Source: an uncultured Lachnospiraceae bacterium
Lineage (GTDB): Bacteria; Bacillota; Clostridia; Lachnospirales; Lachnospiraceae
Direction: 5' to 3'
Length of the DNA stretch: 11,340 bases
Assembly (NCBI GenBank): GCA_947177515.1
Contig: CAMWUU010000075.1
Location: 1-11,340 of the forward strand
Part shown: in pieces, positions 1 through 7,876 of the stretch
Layout: every line of letters begins with the position of its first letter
How positions within the stretch are numbered: position 1 is the first letter of the stretch
The notes under the pieces: model-generated
The model's input: only the letters and a program-made list of their open reading frames with translations
What the model was told of the DNA's origin: nothing
Database searches by the model: none
Made by a program: the position numbers and the translations under genes

Positions 1-778
1 AGAAAGAATCCCACCAGCCAAACCCAAATACATCCGGATTGCCGTCCCCGTCCGCATCTCCAGTCATATCAAGTGCCACCTGCCGAAAAGTATCCCAGTT
101 CCAGTTGCCCTCGTTAAAATATTCCATTGGTGTTTTGCTCCCATTTTGCTCAAACAGCGTCTTATTATAGCTGATCACCACCGGTGCTGCATCCGCGCCC
201 GCTGCATAAGGCTTACCATTGTAGGTAAATGCCTTTGTGACGCTGTCATACCAGAAACCGTCGTTTAAGTCGATATACTGTGAAATGTCCTGCACAATAT
301 TCTTCGCACCGTAAATTGGGAAATTTTGGTCATGCGCCTGTGCTAAATCGCAGACTTCCCCGGCATTTACCATACTGATTACTGTGCTTGCCTGGTCGCC
401 CCAGCCCACACCGATAATCTCTACTTTGCCACCGTATTTCTTTTCAAATTCCTCCTTGGTCGTCCAAACCAAATTAAAAGCATCCGGGTCTTCCTCTTTT
501 GCCGCCTTCCATGCCTCCTCGGTCATATCCCAGACAATGGTTAAATTCGCATTTGCAAGGGTGTCCGGCAGACTGCTCTTTTGCGTATCCCCGCCTGGTT
601 CCTGCCCGTCCTCTTTTTGACTGTCATCACCCTTTTTCCCGCTTTCTGTTTCATCCTTTCCAGACTGTGCATCGCTTTTTGTTGGGGTCGGTGTATCCTT
701 TCCTTCGGACGGGCTGCCCCCACATGCGGCCAAACCCATAGTACATACCAGTGCCATCGCTAAAATCTTCTTTCTCAT
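1..778 (-). CDS. Lipoprotein solute-binding protein of sugar ABC importer (set B, 3' partial)
   Basis: 259 residues are visible; the rest lies beyond the left edge. A lipoprotein signal (MRKKILAMALVCTMGLAAC) has lipobox LAAC, with the lipidated Cys at residue 19. Residues 20-75 are a hydrophilic spacer of Ser, Asp, Glu, Lys, Gly, Gln and Pro that should hold the domain away from the membrane. From about residue 79 it reads as a family 1 substrate-binding protein: LTIVWDMTEEAW, FEKKYGGKVEIIGVGWGD, VNAGEVCDLAQAH, DISQYIDLNDGFW, YNGKPYAAGADAAPVVISYNKTLFEQNG, then NWNWDTFRQVALDMT. DADGDGNPDVFGFGWW (241-256) is a Ca-loop-like element common in this family. The start is secured by AAGGAGAGG 6 bases upstream. 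It follows the set B permeases and presumably feeds them. The family call is firm; the ligand is unknown. Confidence 0.92.
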   Translation of the reverse strand, partial: MRKKILAMALVCTMGLAACGGSPSEGKDTPTPTKSDAQSGKDETESGKKGDDSQKEDGQEPGGDTQKSSLPDTLANANLTIVWDMTEEAWKAAKEEDPDAFNLVWTTKEEFEKKYGGKVEIIGVGWGDQASTVISMVNAGEVCDLAQAHDQNFPIYGAKNIVQDISQYIDLNDGFWYDSVTKAFTYNGKPYAAGADAAPVVISYNKTLFEQNGSKTPMEYFNEGNWNWDTFRQVALDMTGDADGDGNPDVFGFGWWDSF

Positions 779-784
779 TTTTTT

Positions 785-793
785 CCTCTCCTT
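785..793 (-). promoter_or_regulatory. Ribosome binding site of the set B binding-protein gene
   Basis: AAGGAGAGG lies 6 bases before the ATG at 778, in the longest intergenic gap of the window (779-800). The gap is purine-rich on the coding strand and has no inverted repeat, so I see neither a terminator nor an obvious promoter in it. The binding protein appears to be expressed from the same transcript. Confidence 0.75.
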
Positions 794-800
794 TTCTTTT

Positions 801-1754
801 TTATTTAATGCCTATATGTTCAATGCTGTCGGCAAGCTTGCGCTGTGCCACTATGTACAGCAAAAACATCGGTAAGATTGCTAACAGACAGCCCGCCTGG
901 ATTCTTGTCTGAACCCTGATAGGATCAGTGGTTGTCTGCCCGCCAATCAGTGCCGCCAAATCCACTCGCAGGGAAGAGAGCGCCACAATCAATGTTCTTG
1001 TCCTTGTCCCAAGGAGCTGTTTCGACAAATAATAATCGTTAAAATGCCATACGAACGAGAATAAAAATACGGTTACCATTGCATTCTTCGCATTTGGAAG
1101 CATAATATGGAAAAATGTCCTAAGCGGTCCACTGCCATCCACATATGCGGATTCTTCAAGCGCGGAAGACATACCCTCAAAGAATTGCTTGAAAATATAA
1201 ATATACAGCCCCGAACGGATGCCTGCCCCAAGTGCAGATGGGATAAAGAACGACAGTTTATTTCCCACCAGGTTAATTGCCAAATCCCTTCCCATAATCT
1301 TTGAAATCAGGGACATAATACCAAATGGATTAAAATATTTCATATTGGAATAGTACGGCAGGATAATGGTCTGCGTTGGTACAATCAACGTCAATATAAC
1401 GCAGGCAAAAAATATATTTTTCATTGGGAATTTATATCTTGCAAAACCATAACCCGCCAGCGCGCAGGAAATCACATCTAAAATTGCGCACCCTAAACCA
1501 ATCTGCAAACTCTGCCCAAGTGCATCCATATACTTCATCGTCTTAAAGGCATCCTGGAAGCCAGTCGCGGATAAATGTTTCGGTATCCATATCACGCTCG
1601 GATCATATGAGTCCGTAGGTGCCTTGATGGATGCGCTGATCATATAGAGAACCGGATAAAGCAACTGGTACGCCAGAAGAATCAGGATGGCATATTTCAT
1701 AAGCGTCCAAAACCACTTTCCGTTTTTTATGCGATACATCATTTTTGTTCCCAT
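801..1754 (-). CDS. Carbohydrate ABC transporter permease, MalG/UgpE type (set B)
   Basis: Second membrane subunit of the set B importer. 317 residues, longer than the 290-residue set A MalG. Hydrophobic spans lie near 18-42, 83-105, 112-134, 165-190, 224-242 and 286-304. The EAA loop is at residues 201-220 (ESAYVDGSGPLRTFF, then IMLP). The segment between the LP after the third span and the KQF before the EAA loop is 55 residues, against 31 in set A, a 24-residue expansion. The C-terminus ends SIEHIGIK, matching the G-x-K ending of the family. AGGAGG overlaps the preceding TAG stop with 5 bases to the ATG. The binding-protein gene follows after 22 bases, an arrangement reversed relative to set A, where the binding protein comes first. 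Confidence 0.95.
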   Translation of the reverse strand: MGTKMMYRIKNGKWFWTLMKYAILILLAYQLLYPVLYMISASIKAPTDSYDPSVIWIPKHLSATGFQDAFKTMKYMDALGQSLQIGLGCAILDVISCALAGYGFARYKFPMKNIFFACVILTLIVPTQTIILPYYSNMKYFNPFGIMSLISKIMGRDLAINLVGNKLSFFIPSALGAGIRSGLYIYIFKQFFEGMSSALEESAYVDGSGPLRTFFHIMLPNAKNAMVTVFLFSFVWHFNDYYLSKQLLGTRTRTLIVALSSLRVDLAALIGGQTTTDPIRVQTRIQAGCLLAILPMFLLYIVAQRKLADSIEHIGIK

Positions 1755-1759
1755 ACTTT

Positions 1760-1765
1760 CCTCCT
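1760..1765 (-). promoter_or_regulatory. Ribosome binding site of the set B MalG permease, nested in the upstream stop codon
   Basis: AGGAGG overlaps the TAG stop of the set B MalF gene, with 5 bases to the ATG at 1754. In-frame ATGs at 1742 and 1739 would be 17 or more bases away, so 1754 is the preferred start. Confidence 0.75.
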
Positions 1766-2651
1766 AGTCCTCTGGCCGGACGATAAAACGCCGCATCAGC
1801 AGATACACAACTACAAGAACCACAGCAATCAAAATGAAATACAGGATGGATAACGCGCTGGCGTAGCCAAAACGCACATTGGAAAATGCCGTATTATAAA
1901 TCATCTGAATAATCTGGTTCCCGAAATCCGAGAAAATATCGATCACGCTGTAAACCACATTCAACAGAATCATTGGCGTAAGCATCGGCAGCGTAATCTT
2001 AAAAAACTGCTCCAGTGCATTCGCCCCTTCTAACTGTGCCGCCTCATACACATATTCCGGTATATTGTGCAAGCCTGCAAGGAACAAAAGAATCTGTACC
2101 CCGGATCGCCAGGTTAAATCAAAGATCTTGCTGATAATGTTATTAACAAATTCGATTACATTCATCGGCAAGCCCATGGAGGAAAACAGCCCCGTCAGAC
2201 CGCCGCCGGAAAAGAGATAGACTGTATCAGCTCCCTTCACCCCGGAGGAAAACACATCCTGTTTCATAATATCCATCAAAACTCCCGATCCTATAATAAC
2301 CGGAAGGAAAGCGATCGCCCGCATTGTTGTTCTTCCGGGATACTCCTTTTTTAACAACAGTGCAAAACACAGGCTGTAAACCAGGATTAACGGGACAGTG
2401 ATCAAATCCTTCAGGGAATTGACGCACTGGACGATAAAATCGGTATCCCTAAACAAAGCGTAAGAAAAATTATAGGTTCCCACCCAGGTTCCGACCATCC
2501 CCTTGTCCGTCGTCTGCAAATCCTGGAATGCGTAAAGACAGGATTGAATGAAAGGCACGATGAAAAAGAGAAGAAATCCCAACAGCCAGGGTGTGATAAA
2601 CAAAAACCCATAGATTTTCTTTTTTGTCGTGTATGGAATTTTCTTTTTCAT
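1764..2651 (-). CDS. Carbohydrate ABC transporter permease, MalF/UgpA type (set B)
   Basis: Membrane subunit of a second CUT1 importer in the same operon. 295 residues, with hydrophobic segments near 13-36, 78-100, 110-128, 182-195, 220-242 and 267-286. The EAA loop is at residues 203-222 (EAAQLEGANALEQFF, then ITLP), with Glu in place of the usual Asp before the conserved Gly. The outer loop between the third and fourth spans (about 130-180) is rich in Gly and Ser and includes an extra amphipathic helix. The ATG shares a base with the stop of the preceding gene (TAATG) and has AAGGGGG 7 bases upstream. The partner permease starts 9 bases after its TAG. It diverges clearly from the set A MalF, so the pair is not a recent duplication. 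Confidence 0.95.
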   Translation of the reverse strand: MKKKIPYTTKKKIYGFLFITPWLLGFLLFFIVPFIQSCLYAFQDLQTTDKGMVGTWVGTYNFSYALFRDTDFIVQCVNSLKDLITVPLILVYSLCFALLLKKEYPGRTTMRAIAFLPVIIGSGVLMDIMKQDVFSSGVKGADTVYLFSGGGLTGLFSSMGLPMNVIEFVNNIISKIFDLTWRSGVQILLFLAGLHNIPEYVYEAAQLEGANALEQFFKITLPMLTPMILLNVVYSVIDIFSDFGNQIIQMIYNTAFSNVRFGYASALSILYFILIAVVLVVVYLLMRRFIVRPED

Positions 2652-4894
2652 TATTTTTCCCCCTTCCGTGCAAAGCCCCTTGCCGGGATTTGCGTATCCT
2701 TAAGCAGGACGGTTTCTTTCTGGTAATTTACATAGACCACTGTCCCATCCTGATAGATACATTCATAAACACCATCCTGCACCTTCCCATGATGGATAAG
2801 CGCCTGCCCACAAACGGTATCAAGCGTGGAAAGTTCATCAAGCATCCCCTGTATTTGCTCTTTCCAGTCCGACCAGGCAATGGAATAAAATTTCTGATAG
2901 TCCGTTTCCTGCAAAATATCCGGCTGTGCTGCCATCAGCAAAAAGGATGGACTAACCCCATACTCCACACAGTGCAGCAGCATTTCCCGTATATTCCCGC
3001 TTTCATTAACCGGCTCGCTATAGAGTGCAGCCGATCCGCCCACAGCCATCTGATAAAATGGAACGGCTTCATCCTCGATATCATATTGACTGGAAAAAAC
3101 TGGTACATCGGTGATAACATCCGCATAAGGGAATGCGTAGGCATAGGCTTTCTTTAACAAAAGCTTATCGAGGGAATCCGCTGCCATATAGAGCGCCTCC
3201 TCCCAGTACGTGCCAGTTTCATTTGCAGAAATGCTCTCCTTGCGAAAATCCGAATACATGCAGCTTGCAAGTGATGAAAACCCAAGCTGGTTTACTCCTT
3301 TTTTCTGCGCGCTCTTTAACAGCGAAGTCATAATCTTTTCCTCGTATTTCGGCGATACCAGATAATACGGCGTACTGCCAGAATCCTTTGCTCCCGTGGT
3401 CAACAGATAATCGTACTGCGTAGAAGCTGACCGGGATACATTGCGCACTCCGTGAATGGCGCGATACCCATTGCCGGATTTTTTGATTGTGACCGGATCG
3501 TAAATTGGATAAAACGGAATTTCTACCTTTTCAAGCGCCTCCTCCATTTTCCGATAACCACTCTGCCCGCCGAGCGCCCTCTCATAACTTAGACTGGTTG
3601 GCATTTTACTCTTTATCCCGCCTTTTTCCAGACCATACATACAAATCTGAAAATTGCTCCCCACGCTTTCCTGTAATTCCTGCGCAATTTTTGAAAGTTC
3701 CGAAAACTTTGTCAGGGCGGAAACGGTATGGTAAGGAACGCCAAGCAATGTTTTTCGTACATCAATCCCCCCCAAAAAGGTTAGGTTCATGCGCTCCTGC
3801 TTTACTTTCCCTTCCTCCTTCATCCCTTTCTCTTCTACCAGGTATTTATGATAGCGAGCCGCCATCTCATTATATCCTGCATCCTTTTCCAGAAAATAAT
3901 AGGACACCTCATAATAAGGAAAATGATTATGCTGCGGCGAAATCATTACCGTGGATTCTTCCTTGTCACTTCCGCTGAGCAAAGTATTGTTTTCGCCCTG
4001 GATATATACAATATTGGTGTAAACTATATTATTGCTTGTGGTTTTTCTTGCGACCTCCGCCTTGATTTCTGCCTGGTATTCTCCCTGTGTAATCACGGCA
4101 AGAAGAGCCGCATCATTCTTTTTTATCCCAAAAACCGGCATGGTTGCATCCTTTGCTACTTTCAGATTGCTCTGCACATTTAATGCAAGGTTGTTTCCAT
4201 AAACGCGCTGGATATAGGACTGATATCCCTGCTTTTGATTATTGTAGTAGATTAGCGCTCCACAGCCGTCCGGAACAAACATATACCCAATATCCTCTAA
4301 TGATCCCGCTCCAAAATATGGCAGCAGGGAAATTTCTGCCACAGAAAGACTGCCATGCTGAACAATCTGTTCGCTAAGTACCCTCGCAACAAAACGATCC
4401 TCTTCGATCCCAAAAAAACATGGTATTTCAAAGCCCTGCTTTGCGAATTGCAGATTCACATAAACCCCATTATCCGCGTATTCATAGGTGTAAGTTCCAT
4501 CCTGCACACAGGCGGCAAAACTGTTGATTGTAAAATAACTGCTCTGATCATCCACATATGTAACACCGAGCAGGGAGCGGACGGCTGTCTTATTCTGTCC
4601 GAACGCAATGGGGTCACTTTCTGCATTTTCCGGATTGCTCCTCCACTCGGTTCCTTCACGCTTATCTTTCAGGGAAAGCTGCATAATAGAAGGTTCAAAA
4701 TACAGGGCAAATAATTCGTTTTCTGCTGCCATCTCCCAGCCCTGCGGATAGCTTCTTTTCTCCGGTGTCCAGTCCATCTCCTCTTTTTCGCTGCTGTTTG
4801 CGGACGAATTTAAAAAGCTTACCAGTCCGATAAAAAGACCGAACAACAGCAGGCAGGCAATTCCCTTGACAAAGATTTTTATTTTTTTCTTCAT
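2651..4894 (-). CDS. DUF5696-type extracytoplasmic protein, probable glycosidase-like barrel
   Basis: 747 residues from the chosen ATG (MKKKIKIFVKG). A GTG three codons upstream is in frame but is part of the ribosome binding site itself. Residues 8-27 are a hydrophobic signal or anchor segment with no lipobox, so the protein is exported and may stay membrane-tethered. Residues 55-365 look beta-rich and hold FVPDGCGALIYYNN (about 206-219), which I recall as a signature of DUF5696. Residues 370-690 look like a barrel: GGIDVRKTLLGVPYHTV, YGLEKGGI, ALGG, FYPIYDP, LGFSSLASCMYSDF, YADVITDVPVFSSQYD, VPFYQMAVGG, VEYGVSPSFLL. The last 50 residues resemble the C-terminal beta domain of many glycosidases (YQDGTVVYVNY). 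Acidic residues such as D466, D549 and D596 could be catalytic, but this is a guess. The stop overlaps the next start (TAATG). Confidence 0.8.
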   Translation of the reverse strand: MKKKIKIFVKGIACLLLFGLFIGLVSFLNSSANSSEKEEMDWTPEKRSYPQGWEMAAENELFALYFEPSIMQLSLKDKREGTEWRSNPENAESDPIAFGQNKTAVRSLLGVTYVDDQSSYFTINSFAACVQDGTYTYEYADNGVYVNLQFAKQGFEIPCFFGIEEDRFVARVLSEQIVQHGSLSVAEISLLPYFGAGSLEDIGYMFVPDGCGALIYYNNQKQGYQSYIQRVYGNNLALNVQSNLKVAKDATMPVFGIKKNDAALLAVITQGEYQAEIKAEVARKTTSNNIVYTNIVYIQGENNTLLSGSDKEESTVMISPQHNHFPYYEVSYYFLEKDAGYNEMAARYHKYLVEEKGMKEEGKVKQERMNLTFLGGIDVRKTLLGVPYHTVSALTKFSELSKIAQELQESVGSNFQICMYGLEKGGIKSKMPTSLSYERALGGQSGYRKMEEALEKVEIPFYPIYDPVTIKKSGNGYRAIHGVRNVSRSASTQYDYLLTTGAKDSGSTPYYLVSPKYEEKIMTSLLKSAQKKGVNQLGFSSLASCMYSDFRKESISANETGTYWEEALYMAADSLDKLLLKKAYAYAFPYADVITDVPVFSSQYDIEDEAVPFYQMAVGGSAALYSEPVNESGNIREMLLHCVEYGVSPSFLLMAAQPDILQETDYQKFYSIAWSDWKEQIQGMLDELSTLDTVCGQALIHHGKVQDGVYECIYQDGTVVYVNYQKETVLLKDTQIPARGFARKGEK

Positions 4895-4902
4895 TTCTGC
4901 CA

Positions 4903-4908
4903 CCTCCT
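4903..4908 (-). promoter_or_regulatory. Ribosome binding site that fixes the start of the DUF5696-type gene
   Basis: AGGAGG begins in the last base of the preceding TGA stop. It sits 8 bases from the ATG at 4894 but directly abuts the in-frame GTG at 4903-4901, whose first base is the last G of the motif. The GTG is therefore too close to be used, and the ATG is the start. Confidence 0.85.
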
Positions 4909-5531
4909 CAGCTTACCCGGAACATAATTTCTTTTGCGATTGTCATAACAAAGCCGTACAGATCACTTGCAAGACTTCCGAGCAGCATGATCAAGAAAAA
5001 CAGGATAAACATAATAAATATAGTGCATAAACAGCCAAATAAATTTTTTGTAAAATTATATTCATGCATTACCATCAGCCCGATAAAAAGAATAATCAGG
5101 CTCCAGGCTGCGCCAAAAATCTGCACGTACTCCCCGAACGGTTCCTCCATTACTAAAACATTGCTTAAAAGTACTGCCGCAAAATTACCAATAATATATG
5201 GAACACAACAATATGCGGAATAAATCCAGATATCCCGGAAACGCCCCGTGCCGTTAAAAAGAATGCTGACCACCCAGTTGGAGATAACAAAAAGTACAAA
5301 TGGCAGGATAACACCAACAAATTTCAGCGGCGTATTCAGATCGCTCAGCTTATTATTGTTAAAAATATAACCGGTACTCTGCCTTTGAAAAACCGATACA
5401 AGGAAGAAAACAAGCAGGATAATCACAGAAAAATACAGGTTTCCTCTTCCTTTGTAACGAATATCATAGGAACAGTCGAACGGGTGCATAATGGTATAAA
5501 AAGGATTTGTCGCTGTCTTTTTATTTTTCAT
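4908..5531 (-). CDS. Yip1-family-like integral membrane protein
   Basis: 207 residues, almost entirely membrane. Five hydrophobic segments lie near 31-48, 70-92, 101-125, 137-155 and 164-192. The N-terminus (NPFYTIMHPFDCSYDIRYKGRG) fits the pattern of bacterial Yip1-domain proteins, which start with a short P-F/D-rich amphipathic stretch before the first helix. The loop after the second span (NGTGRFRDIWIYSAYCCVPY) also fits, where a conserved region in this family reads roughly G-x-F-x-x-x-W...Y...P. The bacterial family has no established biochemical function. The ATG lies within the last codons of the propeller gene (11-base overlap), with AGGAGG 7 bases upstream, so the two are probably translated together and may form a membrane complex with the anchored propeller. 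The family call is from memory of the pattern; the membrane topology is clear. Confidence 0.75.
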   Translation of the reverse strand: MKNKKTATNPFYTIMHPFDCSYDIRYKGRGNLYFSVIILLVFFLVSVFQRQSTGYIFNNNKLSDLNTPLKFVGVILPFVLFVISNWVVSILFNGTGRFRDIWIYSAYCCVPYIIGNFAAVLLSNVLVMEEPFGEYVQIFGAAWSLIILFIGLMVMHEYNFTKNLFGCLCTIFIMFILFFLIMLLGSLASDLYGFVMTIAKEIMFRVS

Positions 5532-6984
5532 TCCTCTTCCTCCTTTTTAAGACCTGCTTTTTTATGCCAATCAATAACCCCAAGGCAAGCAGTGCCAAAA
5601 GCACATAGGTTCCGTATTTGCGCACAACCAAAAGTCTGTTTTTGCCAAAACTTTTTGAATAACTGTATTTATCACCGCTGTAGCGCAGATACTTTAGCGC
5701 TTCTGTATAATCTCCATTTTGCACTAAGGCTTTTCCAATGCCATTGTAAGCAAGAGTGGAATTCGCATTTCTTGCCAGAACCTGTTTCCAGACGGCACTC
5801 GACTCGTCATAAAGCCCATCCTTATATAAAAGTGTTGCACGCTCAACCAGCGCCCCATATTCTGTCGGCGCAAAAATGGTAATATTATTTTTCAGGCGAT
5901 CCAGAACATAAACTTTGTCATTATATACCTCCACCGCAACCGGTGTCGAAAAAGTTCCGAATTGACTGCCCGCCCCACCAAAGACCGCTATCAAATTCCC
6001 TTCCTGGTCACGCTCAAAAATCCGACCGCTTGTTAAATCCACCGCAAAGATAAAGCCATCCTCCCTCACCTTTACATCGATAAAAGATGGATAATTAACT
6101 TTTCCCTTCGAGTAGAAGAATTCCTCGTCCCCGAAATTAAACTCTTTTCTGCCTGCCGTGTAGTAAATATTATTTCCAAGCGGATTTAGCTTTTTTATCT
6201 GGCTTTTTGGCATCTGCGTCCCGACAGTCGAAGTGTAAACAAAACCATCCTCGCTGCAATCGATATTGGAATATTCAATTGGCAGGATGCTGGTCATCGC
6301 CGCGCGCTGCTCATCCGAAAGGATGCTTTTCCACATATAGTTAAAAATTACCTGCGCGGTCACTTCTACTTTGTTCGCCCCAAAAAACCCCATAAAACTT
6401 CCATCCAGGTCAAATTGTAAAAGCCCGCTATAACAGCCTTTGGAAAGAACATAAACCCTGCCATACACATCAAGCCCAATTTTAGTTGGAGAAAAAATAA
6501 AATCCTGTGGTATCATGGTGCTGACGGGTTTTTCAATCGTTTCTTCTACCTCCCCGTCCCGAATAATAAGAATTCGGTTCGCCGCTGTCTGCGCTGCGTA
6601 AATAACATGCTCCTCTGTCACATACAGCCCCTGAATATCGCTTAGTGCTACCTCCTCCCCATCCATCCTAACACTCTCCATAATTTCAACTAGGCACAGG
6701 TTCTCATCCAGTACAACAATCCGGTTATTTCCCGTGTCTGCCACATACAGATGTCCATCCCCATCCAGGAAAAAATCCTGCGGTGTGTTCCATGCCCCCG
6801 AACCAGCCTCCAAACCATTCTTTACCATAACGGGCTGATAACTTGCCGGGGCAGCCACGGACTCATCCCACTCATCATAGGTATAACTATTAAAATTTGA
6901 CTGCGCACTCACGTGTACCCCACTAAAAAAACACAGTACGACAGAAAGGACAGCGCCAAATACGCAAACCCGATGTTTTCTCAT
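5521..6984 (-). CDS. Exported NHL-like beta-propeller protein with TPR-like repeats and C-terminal membrane anchor
   Basis: 487 residues. Residues 1-27 are a signal peptide (hydrophobic core, probable cut after VSA). About six propeller blades can be picked out: near 76-98 (DGHLYVADTGNNRIVVLD, a textbook NHL blade), 125-145, 175-200, 246-275, 309-339 (DGFIFAVDLTSGRIFERD) and 356-373. A helical insertion (about 205-240) separates blades 3 and 4. Residues 379-447 look like two TPR helix pairs (YKDGLYDESSAVWKQVL; LVQNGDYTEALKYL). A membrane span at 455-475 precedes a very basic tail (KRRKRNEK), so propeller and TPRs should face outwards. Propellers of this shape bind proteins or sugars and some are lactonases; I see no basis for an enzymatic claim. 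AGGGGG lies 7 bases before the ATG. The 3' end overlaps the Yip1-like gene by 11 bases. The fold call is strong; the role is unknown. Confidence 0.82.
   Translation of the reverse strand: MRKHRVCVFGAVLSVVLCFFSGVHVSAQSNFNSYTYDEWDESVAAPASYQPVMVKNGLEAGSGAWNTPQDFFLDGDGHLYVADTGNNRIVVLDENLCLVEIMESVRMDGEEVALSDIQGLYVTEEHVIYAAQTAANRILIIRDGEVEETIEKPVSTMIPQDFIFSPTKIGLDVYGRVYVLSKGCYSGLLQFDLDGSFMGFFGANKVEVTAQVIFNYMWKSILSDEQRAAMTSILPIEYSNIDCSEDGFVYTSTVGTQMPKSQIKKLNPLGNNIYYTAGRKEFNFGDEEFFYSKGKVNYPSFIDVKVREDGFIFAVDLTSGRIFERDQEGNLIAVFGGAGSQFGTFSTPVAVEVYNDKVYVLDRLKNNITIFAPTEYGALVERATLLYKDGLYDESSAVWKQVLARNANSTLAYNGIGKALVQNGDYTEALKYLRYSGDKYSYSKSFGKNRLLVVRKYGTYVLLALLALGLLIGIKKQVLKRRKRNEK
5539..5544 (-). promoter_or_regulatory. 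Ribosome binding site of the Yip1-like gene, inside the propeller coding sequence
   Basis: AGGAGG falls in the codons for the basic tail of the propeller protein, 7 bases before the ATG at 5531. The RKR-rich tail and the ribosome binding site share sequence, which ties the two genes together. Confidence 0.75.
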
Positions 6985-6991
6985 ATCGCAG

Positions 6992-6997
6992 CCCCCT
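6992..6997 (-). promoter_or_regulatory. Ribosome binding site of the propeller gene, nested in the upstream stop codon
   Basis: AGGGGG starts within the TAG stop of the set A MalG gene and sits 7 bases before the ATG at 6984. It is a slightly off-consensus but strong site, and its position suits re-initiation by ribosomes finishing the upstream gene. Confidence 0.75.
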
Positions 6998-7868
6998 ATT
7001 CCTTCATTCCGGCAAAGGTCATCGTTTCCACAACATTCCTCTGCATCAAAATGAATATAATGATTGGCGGTATCATAAGCAGCACAGATCCTGCCATACC
7101 GGATCCCATCCTGGCATATGCGTTGGAAGCGCTAACCTGCTCCAATGCCACCTTCACCACTTTTAACTGCTCATCGTACACCATCTCTTTGGATAGCCCA
7201 TTCCAGATATTTACAAACTGAAAGATAAATACCGTTAGAATCGCCGGCTTGATATTTGGTACAACAATAGAAAAATAAGTTTTCCATTCCGATGCCCCAT
7301 CAATCCTTGCCGCCTCTAACAGCGCATCCGGGAGCTGTTCAATAAACTGTTTAATTAAAAACAACCCTAACGAAGCACCTACGCTTGGGCATATATAGGC
7401 CCAGTAAGTATTTAGAATTCCAAGCTTTGAAACAATAATAAACATTGGCAGAAAAGTCACTTGTCCAACAAACATTAAACCTAAAAGTATAATTGCAAAC
7501 AAAGCGTCCCTCCCCGGAAATTTATGCTTTGCAAGCGGATATGCCGCCATGCCTGCCAGCACCACATGCAGAATAGTTCCGGTAAAAGTAACAAACAGGG
7601 TATTGAAAAGATACCTTGAAAATGGCACCCATAAATTGGACATCAGTTGAAGCAGTTCTGTATAGTGCTGTCCCGTCGGGCGCAATACATACAGTCTTGG
7701 AGGAAATTGGAAAAGTTCCTCCGATGGTTTTAAAGACTGGATAACCGTGTAATATAAAGGGAATGCCATAAATGCCCCCAACAGCAGCAAAAGCACAATA
7801 ACAAAACCATTCCCAATCTTAGAACGACGATTATCAATTCCCATTCTCTTTTTGTGTTTGATTTTCAT
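6996..7868 (-). CDS. Carbohydrate ABC transporter permease, MalG/UgpE type (set A)
   Basis: Second membrane subunit of the set A importer. 290 residues from the chosen start, MKIKHKKRMG. The frame can extend to an ATG at 7916, but that start has no ribosome binding site and would overlap the previous gene by 35 bases. The ATG at 7868 has AGGAGGG 8 bases upstream, beginning inside the preceding TAG stop, and gives the usual family length. Hydrophobic segments begin near residues 21-42 and continue through six spans. The EAA loop is at residues 185-204 (EAARIDGASEWKTYF, then IVVP), matching the MalG type with its conserved Gly. The C-terminus (VVETMTFAGMKE) is typical of the family, whose members often end in a G-x-K motif. 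A gap of 13 bases separates it from its partner permease and 11 bases from the propeller gene that follows. Confidence 0.95.
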   Translation of the reverse strand: MKIKHKKRMGIDNRRSKIGNGFVIVLLLLLGAFMAFPLYYTVIQSLKPSEELFQFPPRLYVLRPTGQHYTELLQLMSNLWVPFSRYLFNTLFVTFTGTILHVVLAGMAAYPLAKHKFPGRDALFAIILLGLMFVGQVTFLPMFIIVSKLGILNTYWAYICPSVGASLGLFLIKQFIEQLPDALLEAARIDGASEWKTYFSIVVPNIKPAILTVFIFQFVNIWNGLSKEMVYDEQLKVVKVALEQVSASNAYARMGSGMAGSVLLMIPPIIIFILMQRNVVETMTFAGMKE

Positions 7869-7876
7869 GCGCACAG

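Noticed and set aside
779..800. Possible terminator or internal promoter before the last gene
   Set aside because: The gap is a purine-rich leader on the coding strand with a ribosome binding site; no inverted repeat followed by a T-run and no convincing -35/-10 pair is visible.
2624..3157. Plus-strand open frame of 177 codons
   Set aside because: It is antisense to the DUF5696-type gene and the start of the set B MalF gene, both clearly real, and its translation has no family-like motifs.
3505..3978. Plus-strand open frame of 157 codons
   Set aside because: Antisense shadow of the DUF5696-type gene; Pro/Ser-rich random-looking translation.
4895..4903. GTG start for the DUF5696-type gene
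   Set aside because: The GTG is fused to the AGGAGG motif with no spacing; the ATG at 4894 is 8 bases downstream of that motif.
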